Origin: Rhodospirillaceae bacterium
Lineage (GTDB): Bacteria > Pseudomonadota > Alphaproteobacteria > CADEGL01
NCBI GenBank assembly: GCA_018699755.1
Contig: JABIRQ010000036.1
Location: 1-7,139, forward strand
Direction: 5' to 3'
DNA: 7,139 nt
Numbering within the stretch: position 1 is the stretch's first letter; each line of letters starts with the position of its first letter. This document shows positions 1-4,848 of the stretch, piece by piece. A program made the position numbers and the translations under genes. Below the pieces are notes generated by a model. That model searched no databases. It was not told the DNA's origin and was given only the letters and a program-made list of their open reading frames with translations.

Positions 1-433
1 AGCCCCGCCGGTGGAAGATCGCCAGGGCGGTCATCGATTCGGCGTGTCCGGCTTCGGCCGCGGCGCGCAGAAGCTCCGCCGCCTGGCGATAGTCCTGGGT
101 CACCCCGGTCCCGTCCCGATACATGCCCGCCAGATTAAACAGGGCATGGGGGCTGCCGGCGGCCCCGGCCTGCGAGAACAGGGCAAGGGCTTGCAACTCG
201 TCCCGGGCCACGCTCCGGCCGTGCAGATACATCAGGCCGAGATTGGTCATGGCATCCGCGTTGCCCGCTTCGGCCAGGCGTTCGAAGCCTTGCGCCGCGG
301 CGGCGAAATCGCCCCGATCGTAGGCGGCGAGGGCGGCATCGAAGGCTTCGTCGGCGCGCGCGGGCGCGGCGGCCAGCAAGCCGATCAGCGCAAGAGCAAG
401 AAGTCGTGGCGCCAAGCCGCGTCCGATCGCCAT
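1..433 (-). CDS. Exported Sel1-repeat (TPR-like) protein, C-terminus cut by window edge
   Basis: The first 144 codons are visible, starting at the ATG at 433-431; the gene runs off the left edge. The N-terminus reads as a signal peptide: basic start (MAIGRGLAPR), hydrophobic core LLALALIGLLAAAP, and a likely cleavage after ARA (residues 25-27). After a helical segment (about 30-57) come Sel1-type repeats of about 36 residues at 58-93, 94-129 and from 130 on, each with the A..NLG.MY..G.GV pattern (for example NLGLMYLHG and NLAGMYRDGTGV). Sel1 repeats form alpha-solenoids that mediate protein contacts, often in the envelope; the partner is unknown. The start lies 7 nt after the stop of the AlgH/YqgE-like gene with only a weak ribosome site, suggesting translational coupling. 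Family assignment is confident; specific function is not known. Confidence 0.85.
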   Translation of the reverse strand, partial: MAIGRGLAPRLLALALIGLLAAAPARADEAFDAALAAYDRGDFAAAAQGFERLAEAGNADAMTNLGLMYLHGRSVARDELQALALFSQAGAAGSPHALFNLAGMYRDGTGVTQDYRQAAELLRAAAEAGHAESMTALAIFHRRG

Positions 434-440
434 GACCGGG

Positions 441-1094
441 TTAGAGCGACATGCCATGGGCATCGAAGGCGCGCCGCCATTTGGTGGCGAAGTCGTCGTC
501 GAACAGGATTGCTTCCTCGGCGCTCGAGGTGACCCAGCCCCCGCCCGCCATTTCGCCTTCGAGCTGTCCTGACGCCCAGCCGGCATAGCCGAAGGCGATG
601 AGGAAGCGGCGCGGCCCCCGTCCCTCGGCGATGGCGCGCATGATCGCCTGGCCGGCCGTCATGGCGTAGCGGCCGTCGACCGGAATCGTCGCAGCATCGG
701 CGTAGTCGGCGGTGTGCAGGACGAACCCCGCTTCGGGTTGCACCGGGCCGCCGGCATGCAACAGGACATGGCCTTCGGGGGGATCGTCCGCCTCGACCCC
801 GATCCCGTCGAGGAAGGCGTCGAACTCCTGCGCCGTGAGCAGGCGGTTGACCACCAGGCCGAACGCCCCCTCCGCGTCGTGCTCGACCATATAGATCACG
901 GTCTCGGCGAAGCGCGGATCGGGCATGCCGGGGTTCGCGACGAGCAGCAGGCCCGCGACGCTCTCGGTGCGGTTATCGGGGCCGGGAACCGGGCGCGCGT
1001 CGGCCGCGCCGACCAGAGTCGCGAGGACGAGGGCCAGTGCCGCCGCCAACCGGCTGCCCCTGGTCGCTACCGTTCCGTGCGTTCCCTTTGTCAC
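441..1094 (-). CDS. AlgH/YqgE family (UPF0301, DUF179) protein with N-terminal signal peptide
   Basis: A 217-residue protein if started at GTG 1094. Family hallmarks are GLLLVANP (48-55), DPRFAETVIYMVEH (59-72), EGAFGLVVNR (75-84), GGPV...GFVLH (115-127) and FLIAFGYAGWASGQLEGE (164-181). Family members are about 180-190 residues and normally lack a signal peptide; their biochemical role is unresolved. Here the domain follows a basic segment (residues 1-15), a hydrophobic core (about 16-30, LAAALALVLATLVGA) and an ADA site (31-33), which reads as a signal peptide. No ATG, GTG or TTG lies in frame between residue 16 (TTG) and the domain at about 46, so the hydrophobic stretch is hard to avoid by moving the start. 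GTG 1094 is chosen because it sits 8 nt after the cupin stop with GGAG just upstream (short spacing). An ATG at 1226 would extend deep into the cupin gene and is rejected. The exported Sel1 gene follows after 7 nt. Confidence 0.88.
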   Translation of the reverse strand: MTKGTHGTVATRGSRLAAALALVLATLVGAADARPVPGPDNRTESVAGLLLVANPGMPDPRFAETVIYMVEHDAEGAFGLVVNRLLTAQEFDAFLDGIGVEADDPPEGHVLLHAGGPVQPEAGFVLHTADYADAATIPVDGRYAMTAGQAIMRAIAEGRGPRRFLIAFGYAGWASGQLEGEMAGGGWVTSSAEEAILFDDDFATKWRRAFDAHGMSL

Positions 1095-1102
1095 GCTCTC
1101 CG

Positions 1103-1453
1103 TCAGGCCGTCGGCGGTGTCGCCGTCTTGGCCGGGTATTTGGCGTAGAACAGCCGCGCCTCGCTGTCCGTTTCCATCGTGAAAGTGGTGTTGGCGGGGA
1201 TCCAGACGATGTCGCCGGGGCCGCATTCATAGGTATCGCCGCCCGAAATCGTCCGGTAGTGGCCCGACAGCACGACGATGATCTCGTCGAAATCGATGGT
1301 CGACTGCACCTTGGTCTCGGTCATCTCGAGATAGCCGCAGCCCATGGTGTCGCTAACCGAATCGTCCACTGCGCGCGTGATCATCGTGGTCGGGTCGTCG
1401 CGCCAGGCGATCGCCTTGCCCTCGCCCTGCCGGTACCGCAGAACCTTGCCCAT
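1103..1453 (-). CDS. Small EutQ-like single-domain cupin protein
   Basis: A 116-residue single cupin. The core resembles the C-terminal cupin of EutQ: FDEIIVVLSGHYRT, then GGDTYECGPGDIVWIPANTTF, then ARLFYAKYPA. Cupin motif 1 (usually HxH...E) has no histidine pair, and motif 2 (PxGxxH) reads PANTTF, so the classic metal ligands are missing. EutQ proteins also lack them, and Salmonella EutQ has reported acetate kinase activity, but this short protein has only the cupin and that activity should not be assumed. Two ATGs compete, at 1459 and 1453. The strong Shine-Dalgarno AGGAGG (1462-1467) is 2 nt from the first and 8 nt from the second, so 1453 is preferred. It follows SDR-1 after about 110 nt and precedes the AlgH-like gene by 8 nt. 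It may bind or isomerise a small metabolite of the neighbouring dehydrogenases; this is inference. Confidence 0.8.
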   Translation of the reverse strand: MGKVLRYRQGEGKAIAWRDDPTTMITRAVDDSVSDTMGCGYLEMTETKVQSTIDFDEIIVVLSGHYRTISGGDTYECGPGDIVWIPANTTFTMETDSEARLFYAKYPAKTATPPTA

Positions 1454-1461
1454 GGACATGC

Positions 1462-1467
1462 CCTCCT
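1462..1467 (-). promoter_or_regulatory. Shine-Dalgarno site of the cupin gene, decides its start
   Basis: AGGAGG read on the minus strand. It is 2 nt from the ATG at 1459 and 8 nt from the in-frame ATG at 1453. Normal spacing favours the second ATG. Confidence 0.7.
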
Positions 1468-1564
1468 CATTCCTGGTTTCGCGGCGCGGTTCCCGTCGCC
1501 GTGCCGTCGCCGCACCATATCGGCCGCCCGGTCGGGCGACAATCGGCCGCCGCCGCCTGGCGCC

Positions 1565-2314
1565 TCAAGGCAGGGCGCTCACCCCGCCGTCGACGATCAG
1601 TTCCGTGCCGGTGACGAAGGACGCCGCGTCGGACAGCAGAAAGAGGCACGCCGCCGCCTGGTCCTCGGGCCGGCCGATGCGGCCGAGGGGTATGCTCGCC
1701 GCGACCTGGGTCTGGGTGGCCTCGTCGCCCTCCCAGCGCGCCTGCATGGGGGTCATCGTCGGGCCGGGATAGATGACGTTGGAGCGGATTTGGTCGCCGG
1801 CGAATTGAATGGCGATGGATTTGGACAGGGCGACCAGGGCGGCTTTCGACGCCTGGTAGGCGTCCTGCGGCTTGGTATCGCCGCGCAGGCACTGGATGGT
1901 CGAGAAATGCACCATCGACCCGCCGCCCGTCGCCCGCATGGCCGGTACGGCGGCGCGCACCGTGTGGACGGCGGATTTCAGGTTGATCGCCATGACCCGG
2001 TCCCAGACGTCGAGGTCGATCTCGACGACCGACCGGTCGCGGTCGAACCACAGCACACCGGCGGTGTTGACCAGATGATCCAGCCGACCCCGGCTTTCGT
2101 GAAAGCTGCGGATCGCCGCTTCGACGGCCCCTGCATCGGTCAGGTCGATGCGGGCGTAGTCGGCGCGTCCCGGACCCGCGGGCATGGGCTCCGGCGGCTC
2201 CTTGACGTCGATCATCAGGATATCGGCGCCCTGGGCGCATAGCTGCTCGACAATGGTCCGGCCCATGCCGCCGCCCGCCCCCGTGACGATGGCAGCCTTG
2301 CCCATGAAACTCAT
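1565..2314 (-). CDS. Short-chain dehydrogenase/reductase (SDR-1), classical type
   Basis: A 249-residue single-domain oxidoreductase, normal length for classical SDRs, expected to be cytoplasmic. Rossmann motif TGAGGGMG is at 11-18; Asp36 at the end of strand 2 suggests NAD(H) rather than NADP(H); Asp58-Leu fits the adenine contact; NTAG (83-86) replaces the usual NNAG; Asn111, Tyr153 and Lys157 (YQASK) fit the active site; PGP (183-185) and the C-terminal FVTGTELIVDGG are typical. The usual catalytic-Ser position appears to be Thr139, with Ser138 beside it, so which hydroxyl serves is unclear. The start ATG at 2314 has AGAGGA 6 nt upstream. The palindromic element ends 2 nt upstream of that ribosome site. 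Substrate is unknown; pairing with a second SDR and a binding protein suggests oxidation of an imported alcohol or sugar-like compound. Family call is very secure, substrate is not. Confidence 0.95.
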   Translation of the reverse strand: MSFMGKAAIVTGAGGGMGRTIVEQLCAQGADILMIDVKEPPEPMPAGPGRADYARIDLTDAGAVEAAIRSFHESRGRLDHLVNTAGVLWFDRDRSVVEIDLDVWDRVMAINLKSAVHTVRAAVPAMRATGGGSMVHFSTIQCLRGDTKPQDAYQASKAALVALSKSIAIQFAGDQIRSNVIYPGPTMTPMQARWEGDEATQTQVAASIPLGRIGRPEDQAAACLFLLSDAASFVTGTELIVDGGVSALP

Positions 2315-2328
2315 TTCTATTCCTCTTG

Positions 2329-2480
2329 CAGCCTGTTGAAAAAAGGCCGACAGGCCCTTCGAGACGGCTCTTCGAGCCTCCTCAGGGTGAGGCTGAAGTA
2401 TTACATTTCCTCATCCTGAGGAGCGCGCAACGCGCGCGTCTCGAAGGATGATTGGCGCATTTCCCTTTTTCAACAGCCTG
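2329..2480. repeat. 152-bp palindromic, MITE-like intergenic element
   Basis: Almost the whole gap between the two dehydrogenase genes is an imperfect palindrome. The outer arms 2329-2346 and 2463-2480 match at 16 of 18 positions (core CTGTTGAAAAA). The inner arms 2356-2366 and 2437-2447 match perfectly over 11 bp (CCTTCGAGACG). A third pair, 2378-2392 and 2409-2423, matches 14 of 15 (CTCCTCAGG.TGAGG). Between the second and third pairs each side carries its own small hairpin: GCTC-TTC-GAGC (2367-2377) on the left and a GCGCG/CGCGC repeat (about 2423-2437) on the right. The ends can also be read as TTGAAAAAAGG/CCCTTTTTCAA inverted repeats flanked by the 7-bp direct repeat CAGCCTG (2329-2335, 2474-2480), as expected for a small non-autonomous transposon with target duplication. 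The CCTTCGAGACG...CTCAGGATGAGG core resembles repeats I recall as common in alphaproteobacterial genomes. It encodes no protein. Confidence 0.88.
2339..2357 (-). terminator. Weak terminator-like hairpin within the palindromic element
   Basis: On the minus strand a GGCC-TGTC-GGCC hairpin (2356-2345) is followed directly by six T (2344-2339). The stem is only 4 GC pairs plus a possible G-T pair, so any termination between SDR-2 and SDR-1 would be partial. It also competes with the larger palindrome for pairing. Confidence 0.3.
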
Positions 2481-2498
2481 CTGGATCCGTCCTGCCGA

Positions 2499-3263
2499 TC
2501 AGATGCCCACGATGGCCTCGCCGCCGTTCGGGCTCAAGACTTGGCCGGTCACGAAAGCCGATTCGTCCGAGGCCAGAAAGACCGCGGCCTCGGCGATTTC
2601 CTCGGGCTCGGCATAGCGGCCGAAAGGAATGCGCGTCTCCGATACCATGCGCATGCGCTCGGCCCCGCGCAGCGTCGTGGCCGGGGTGCGGACATGGCCG
2701 GGCGCCAGCGCGTTGACCCGGATGCCCCAGGGTGCCAGTTCCTTCGCCCAGGCTTTGGTCAGGCCGATGATTCCTGCTTTGGCCGCGTTGTAGTGGGGGT
2801 CGGTGTCGTCCGCGATCATGCCGTTGATCGAGGAGACGTTGACGATGGCGCCGCCGCCCAGCGCCTTCATGCCGGGAATCGCGGCCTTGCCGCAAAGGAA
2901 ACAGCCGAGCAGGTGGATGTCGAGCATCCGGTCGAAGCTCGCTTCGTCGATCTCTTCGGTCTTCTTGCCCTCGTCGATGCCGGCGTTGTTGATCAGAATC
3001 CCGACCGGCCCGGCGGCGGCAACGGCTGCCTCGGCCGCCGCGCCGTCGCGCACGTCGAAGACGGCCGTCTCGGCCCGCCCGCCGGCGCTCTCGACCAGCC
3101 GCGCGGTCTCCGCCGCGCCCGCCGCATCGATATCGTTGACGACGACCGCCGCGCCGCGCCGCGCCAATGCCAGGGCATAGGCCCTGCCCAGACCCGCGCC
3201 CGCGCCGGTCACCAGAGCGGTGCGTCCTGCGAGCGAGCGTTCGCAATACCCGTCGCCGACCAT
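2499..3263 (-). CDS. Short-chain dehydrogenase/reductase (SDR-2), classical type
   Basis: A 254-residue oxidoreductase of normal classical-SDR length, with no signal peptide. Motifs numbered from the chosen start: TGAGAGLG (19-26) binds the cofactor; Asp44 after strand 2 suggests NAD(H); Asp70-Val; NNAG (92-95); Ser145, Tyr158 and Lys162 (YNAAK) are the catalytic triad; the usual helix-4 Asn is His117 (DIHLLG), a variant seen in other SDRs; APG at 187-189; FVTGQVLSPNGGE near the end. The frame extends to an ATG at 3293, but that start lacks a well-placed ribosome site, whereas ATG 3263 has AAGGAG 6 nt upstream, so 3263 is preferred. The gene lies just after the terminator of the binding-protein gene, with little room for its own promoter, so it is probably expressed by read-through. 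It is clearly different in sequence from SDR-1, so the pair is not a recent duplication. Substrate unknown. Confidence 0.95.
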   Translation of the reverse strand: MVGDGYCERSLAGRTALVTGAGAGLGRAYALALARRGAAVVVNDIDAAGAAETARLVESAGGRAETAVFDVRDGAAAEAAVAAAGPVGILINNAGIDEGKKTEEIDEASFDRMLDIHLLGCFLCGKAAIPGMKALGGGAIVNVSSINGMIADDTDPHYNAAKAGIIGLTKAWAKELAPWGIRVNALAPGHVRTPATTLRGAERMRMVSETRIPFGRYAEPEEIAEAAVFLASDESAFVTGQVLSPNGGEAIVGI

Positions 3264-3269
3264 GCCGGT

Positions 3270-3275
3270 CTCCTT
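3270..3275 (-). promoter_or_regulatory. Shine-Dalgarno site of SDR-2, decides its start
   Basis: AAGGAG on the minus strand, 6 nt before ATG 3263. The longer in-frame start at 3293 has no comparable site, so the 264-residue version is less likely. Confidence 0.7.
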
Positions 3276-3312
3276 TTCGCTGCCGTGCTTCATCGCGGGA
3301 TCGCCCCCGATG

Positions 3313-3339
3313 AAAAAGGGGCGGCGTTGCCGCCGCCCC
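3313..3339 (-). terminator. Strong intrinsic (Rho-independent) terminator after the binding-protein gene
   Basis: On the minus strand a perfect 9-bp stem, GGGGCGGCG (3339-3331) with CGCCGCCCC (3326-3318), is closed by a GCAA (GNRA-type) tetraloop and followed by five T (3317-3313). It lies 25 nt beyond the stop of the binding-protein gene and about 50 nt before the SDR-2 start. It should end most transcripts after the binding protein and pass a minority into the enzyme genes. Confidence 0.9.
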
Positions 3340-3364
3340 CGATGTTTCGCCGCAATACTCGCGG

Positions 3365-4612
3365 TCAGTTGGCAGGGTAGATCTTCTTCGGATTCTTGCC
3401 CAGCTCATAGGGATCGGTCGTCCCGGTATACTGATAGACCGTGTAGTTGAAGGTGCCGCAGTCGCCGTGTTCGCCGCAGGTCTTGACGCCCGTCAGGCCG
3501 TCGTAGTCCTTCGTCGCGAAGATGGCGTCCCTGAGCGCCTTGCGGCCGATATACGCCGTGCCGTCCTCTTCGACGACCATGACCTTCTTGATCGCCATGA
3601 GGGCGACCTGGGCCGCGTCGTAGCCGAAATGGTGGAATCCGGCGATCGGCTTCTCACCGAAATTCTTTTCGTACTTTTTCAGGAAGTCCGGATAGTTGAC
3701 CCCCAGGGCGTCGGCCGAAAGGTCGTTGGACGTGATATGCAGTTTGGTGATCGCGCCGCCGGTCATTTCGATGACCTGGGGCACCAGCGCGCCGTCGGCG
3801 GTCAGCAGGATAGTGTTTTCCAGACCGTCGATCGACTGGGCCTGTCGCGTGATATGGGCGATCACCTGCACGAAGTCGGGATAGAAGATCAGGTCGGGCT
3901 TGCTCGCCGCGACCCGGGTCAGAACCGGGCGCATGTCCGTGTCGGTCGGGGCCACCGCTTCCTTGCCCAGGACCTTTCCGCCCAGGTTTTCGAAGGAATC
4001 GAGATAGGCCTGCACCAGCCCTTCGGCATAGGGGCTGCCGTCATGGATGCCCACGGTGGTTTTGGCGCCCGCCTGGTTGTAGGCCCAATCGGCGGTCAGC
4101 GCGCCGGCCCAGGAATCGTTCCAGACGACGCGGACGAAGCCGTCATAGTCGGCCGAGCGATCCGGCGCGGTCAGCGGCGGCGCGGTCGGCGAGACGCCGA
4201 TGGTTGGAATGCCGGACTTCCACAGGATCGGCGCGCCCGGTGTCGCGGCGCTCGAACAGGACGGGCCCACGGTGACGAGGACCTTCTGGTTGGCGGCCAA
4301 CTTGGTGGCGGCCGTCTGACCGCCTTCGGCGGAGCACAGGGAATCTTCCTCGATGACTCGGATCGGATGACCGCCGATCTCGCCGCCCCAGTCCTCGACC
4401 GCGATCTGGACGCCGCGCAACTGGTCAAGACCGAGCGCGGTGTCCGCGCCCGAAAGCACGGCCCAGAATCCGATGACGAGAGGCTCGCCCTTCTGCAATT
4501 TCACGACGCCGATTGCGTCTTTCACGTGGTCGTCCGCCTTGACTGTGACGGCGCCGAGCCCGATGCCGACGACCGCCGCCACCGAGAGCATGGATGCGAT
4601 TGGCTTGAACAT
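3365..4612 (-). CDS. ABC transporter substrate-binding protein, branched-chain amino acid (LivK/Peripla_BP_6) type
   Basis: A 415-residue periplasmic binding protein. Residues 1-26 form a signal peptide (basic start, core SVAAVVGIGLGAV, cleavage after VKA). The mature part has the type I periplasmic-binding fold: VIGFWAVLSGADTALGLDQLRG (46-67), AVEDWGGEIGG with HPIRVIEED (71-90), TVGPSCSSA (114-122), GIPTIGVSPTAPPLT (134-148), and a second lobe from about 185. Cys93 and Cys119 correspond to the disulfide near the ligand cleft in LivJ/LivK; a second close pair, Cys379 and Cys385, probably forms another. The family delivers branched-chain amino acids, amides, urea or aromatic acids to ABC permeases; the ligand here cannot be read from sequence. 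No permease or ATPase gene is adjacent in the window. The start has GGAG about 7 nt upstream. A strong terminator follows, and the gene is divergent from the dioxygenase gene. Confidence 0.93.
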   Translation of the reverse strand: MFKPIASMLSVAAVVGIGLGAVTVKADDHVKDAIGVVKLQKGEPLVIGFWAVLSGADTALGLDQLRGVQIAVEDWGGEIGGHPIRVIEEDSLCSAEGGQTAATKLAANQKVLVTVGPSCSSAATPGAPILWKSGIPTIGVSPTAPPLTAPDRSADYDGFVRVVWNDSWAGALTADWAYNQAGAKTTVGIHDGSPYAEGLVQAYLDSFENLGGKVLGKEAVAPTDTDMRPVLTRVAASKPDLIFYPDFVQVIAHITRQAQSIDGLENTILLTADGALVPQVIEMTGGAITKLHITSNDLSADALGVNYPDFLKKYEKNFGEKPIAGFHHFGYDAAQVALMAIKKVMVVEEDGTAYIGRKALRDAIFATKDYDGLTGVKTCGEHGDCGTFNYTVYQYTGTTDPYELGKNPKKIYPAN

Positions 4613-4848
4613 GGGTGGTTCTCCTTCCTGTGGCCGGTTCTGGCCCCCGGCCGGTGGCCGGCCGCACTCGACCGGATTCGCGTGGCGATTGTCTCGCGCT
4701 TATCGTTTGGCGATATTTGATAGGAAATCGCGCCGGGCGGCAAGCCTGGGTTGTGGTCTCTGTTCGCCACGGCCTGCGGTCCGTATCGATGATGGGTTAG
4801 ACTGCCCAGAAGGCCGTTGGCCGGGAGACCGATGGGGGAGGGCCGAAA
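4613..4848. promoter_or_regulatory. Divergent intergenic region: promoters for the binding-protein and dioxygenase genes
   Basis: These 236 bp separate the two oppositely oriented starts and hold no convincing gene. The span 4686-4730 is clearly more AT-rich than its surroundings and is the best place for core promoters, although I see no strong -35/-10 match on either strand. In the binding-protein leader, 4647-4661 can form a CCGGCC-GGT-GGCCGG hairpin upstream of its ribosome site (about 4620-4628). On the other side, GGCC-GTT-GGCC (4812-4822) and the ribosome site GGGAGG (4836-4841, 7 nt before the ATG) precede the dioxygenase. Confidence 0.6.
4685..4731. promoter_or_regulatory. Nested dyad, candidate operator
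   Basis: TATCG (4701-4705) and CGATA (4711-4715) form a 5-5-5 inverted repeat. GCGATT (4685-4690) and AATCGC (4726-4731) form an outer inverted repeat. Both pairs are perfect and share the same centre at base 4708. The site lies in the AT-rich part of the divergent region, where one regulator could control both directions. No regulator gene is in the window to match it to a family, and short repeats of this kind can arise by chance. Confidence 0.35.

Noticed and set aside
1521..1540. Hairpin CGCCC-GGTC-GGGCG between SDR-1 and the cupin as a terminator
   Set aside because: No T-run follows on the minus strand, and the cupin has a strong ribosome site just downstream, so termination here is not supported.
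1037..2242. 401-codon open frame on the plus strand
   Set aside because: It crosses the AlgH-like, cupin and SDR-1 genes antisense and reads as an R/G/D/H-rich shadow protein with no family motif.
2393..2412. AT-rich loop of the palindrome as a minus-strand promoter for SDR-1 (TAATAC as -10)
   Set aside because: No reasonable -35 lies at normal spacing, and a -10-like hexamer alone in an AT-rich loop is weak evidence.
2448..3380. 310-codon plus-strand frame opposite SDR-2, starting inside the palindromic element
   Set aside because: No domain is recognisable; SDR-2 motifs on the other strand are complete.
3467..4720. 417-codon open frame on the plus strand opposite the binding-protein gene
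   Set aside because: The minus-strand product has a signal peptide and clear family motifs. The opposite frame shows no recognisable domain and is a GC-driven shadow.
4699..4727. Minus-strand promoter for the binding protein with TTTCCT and GATAAG 17 nt apart
   Set aside because: The spacing is good but both hexamers match consensus poorly, so I did not list it as a defined promoter.
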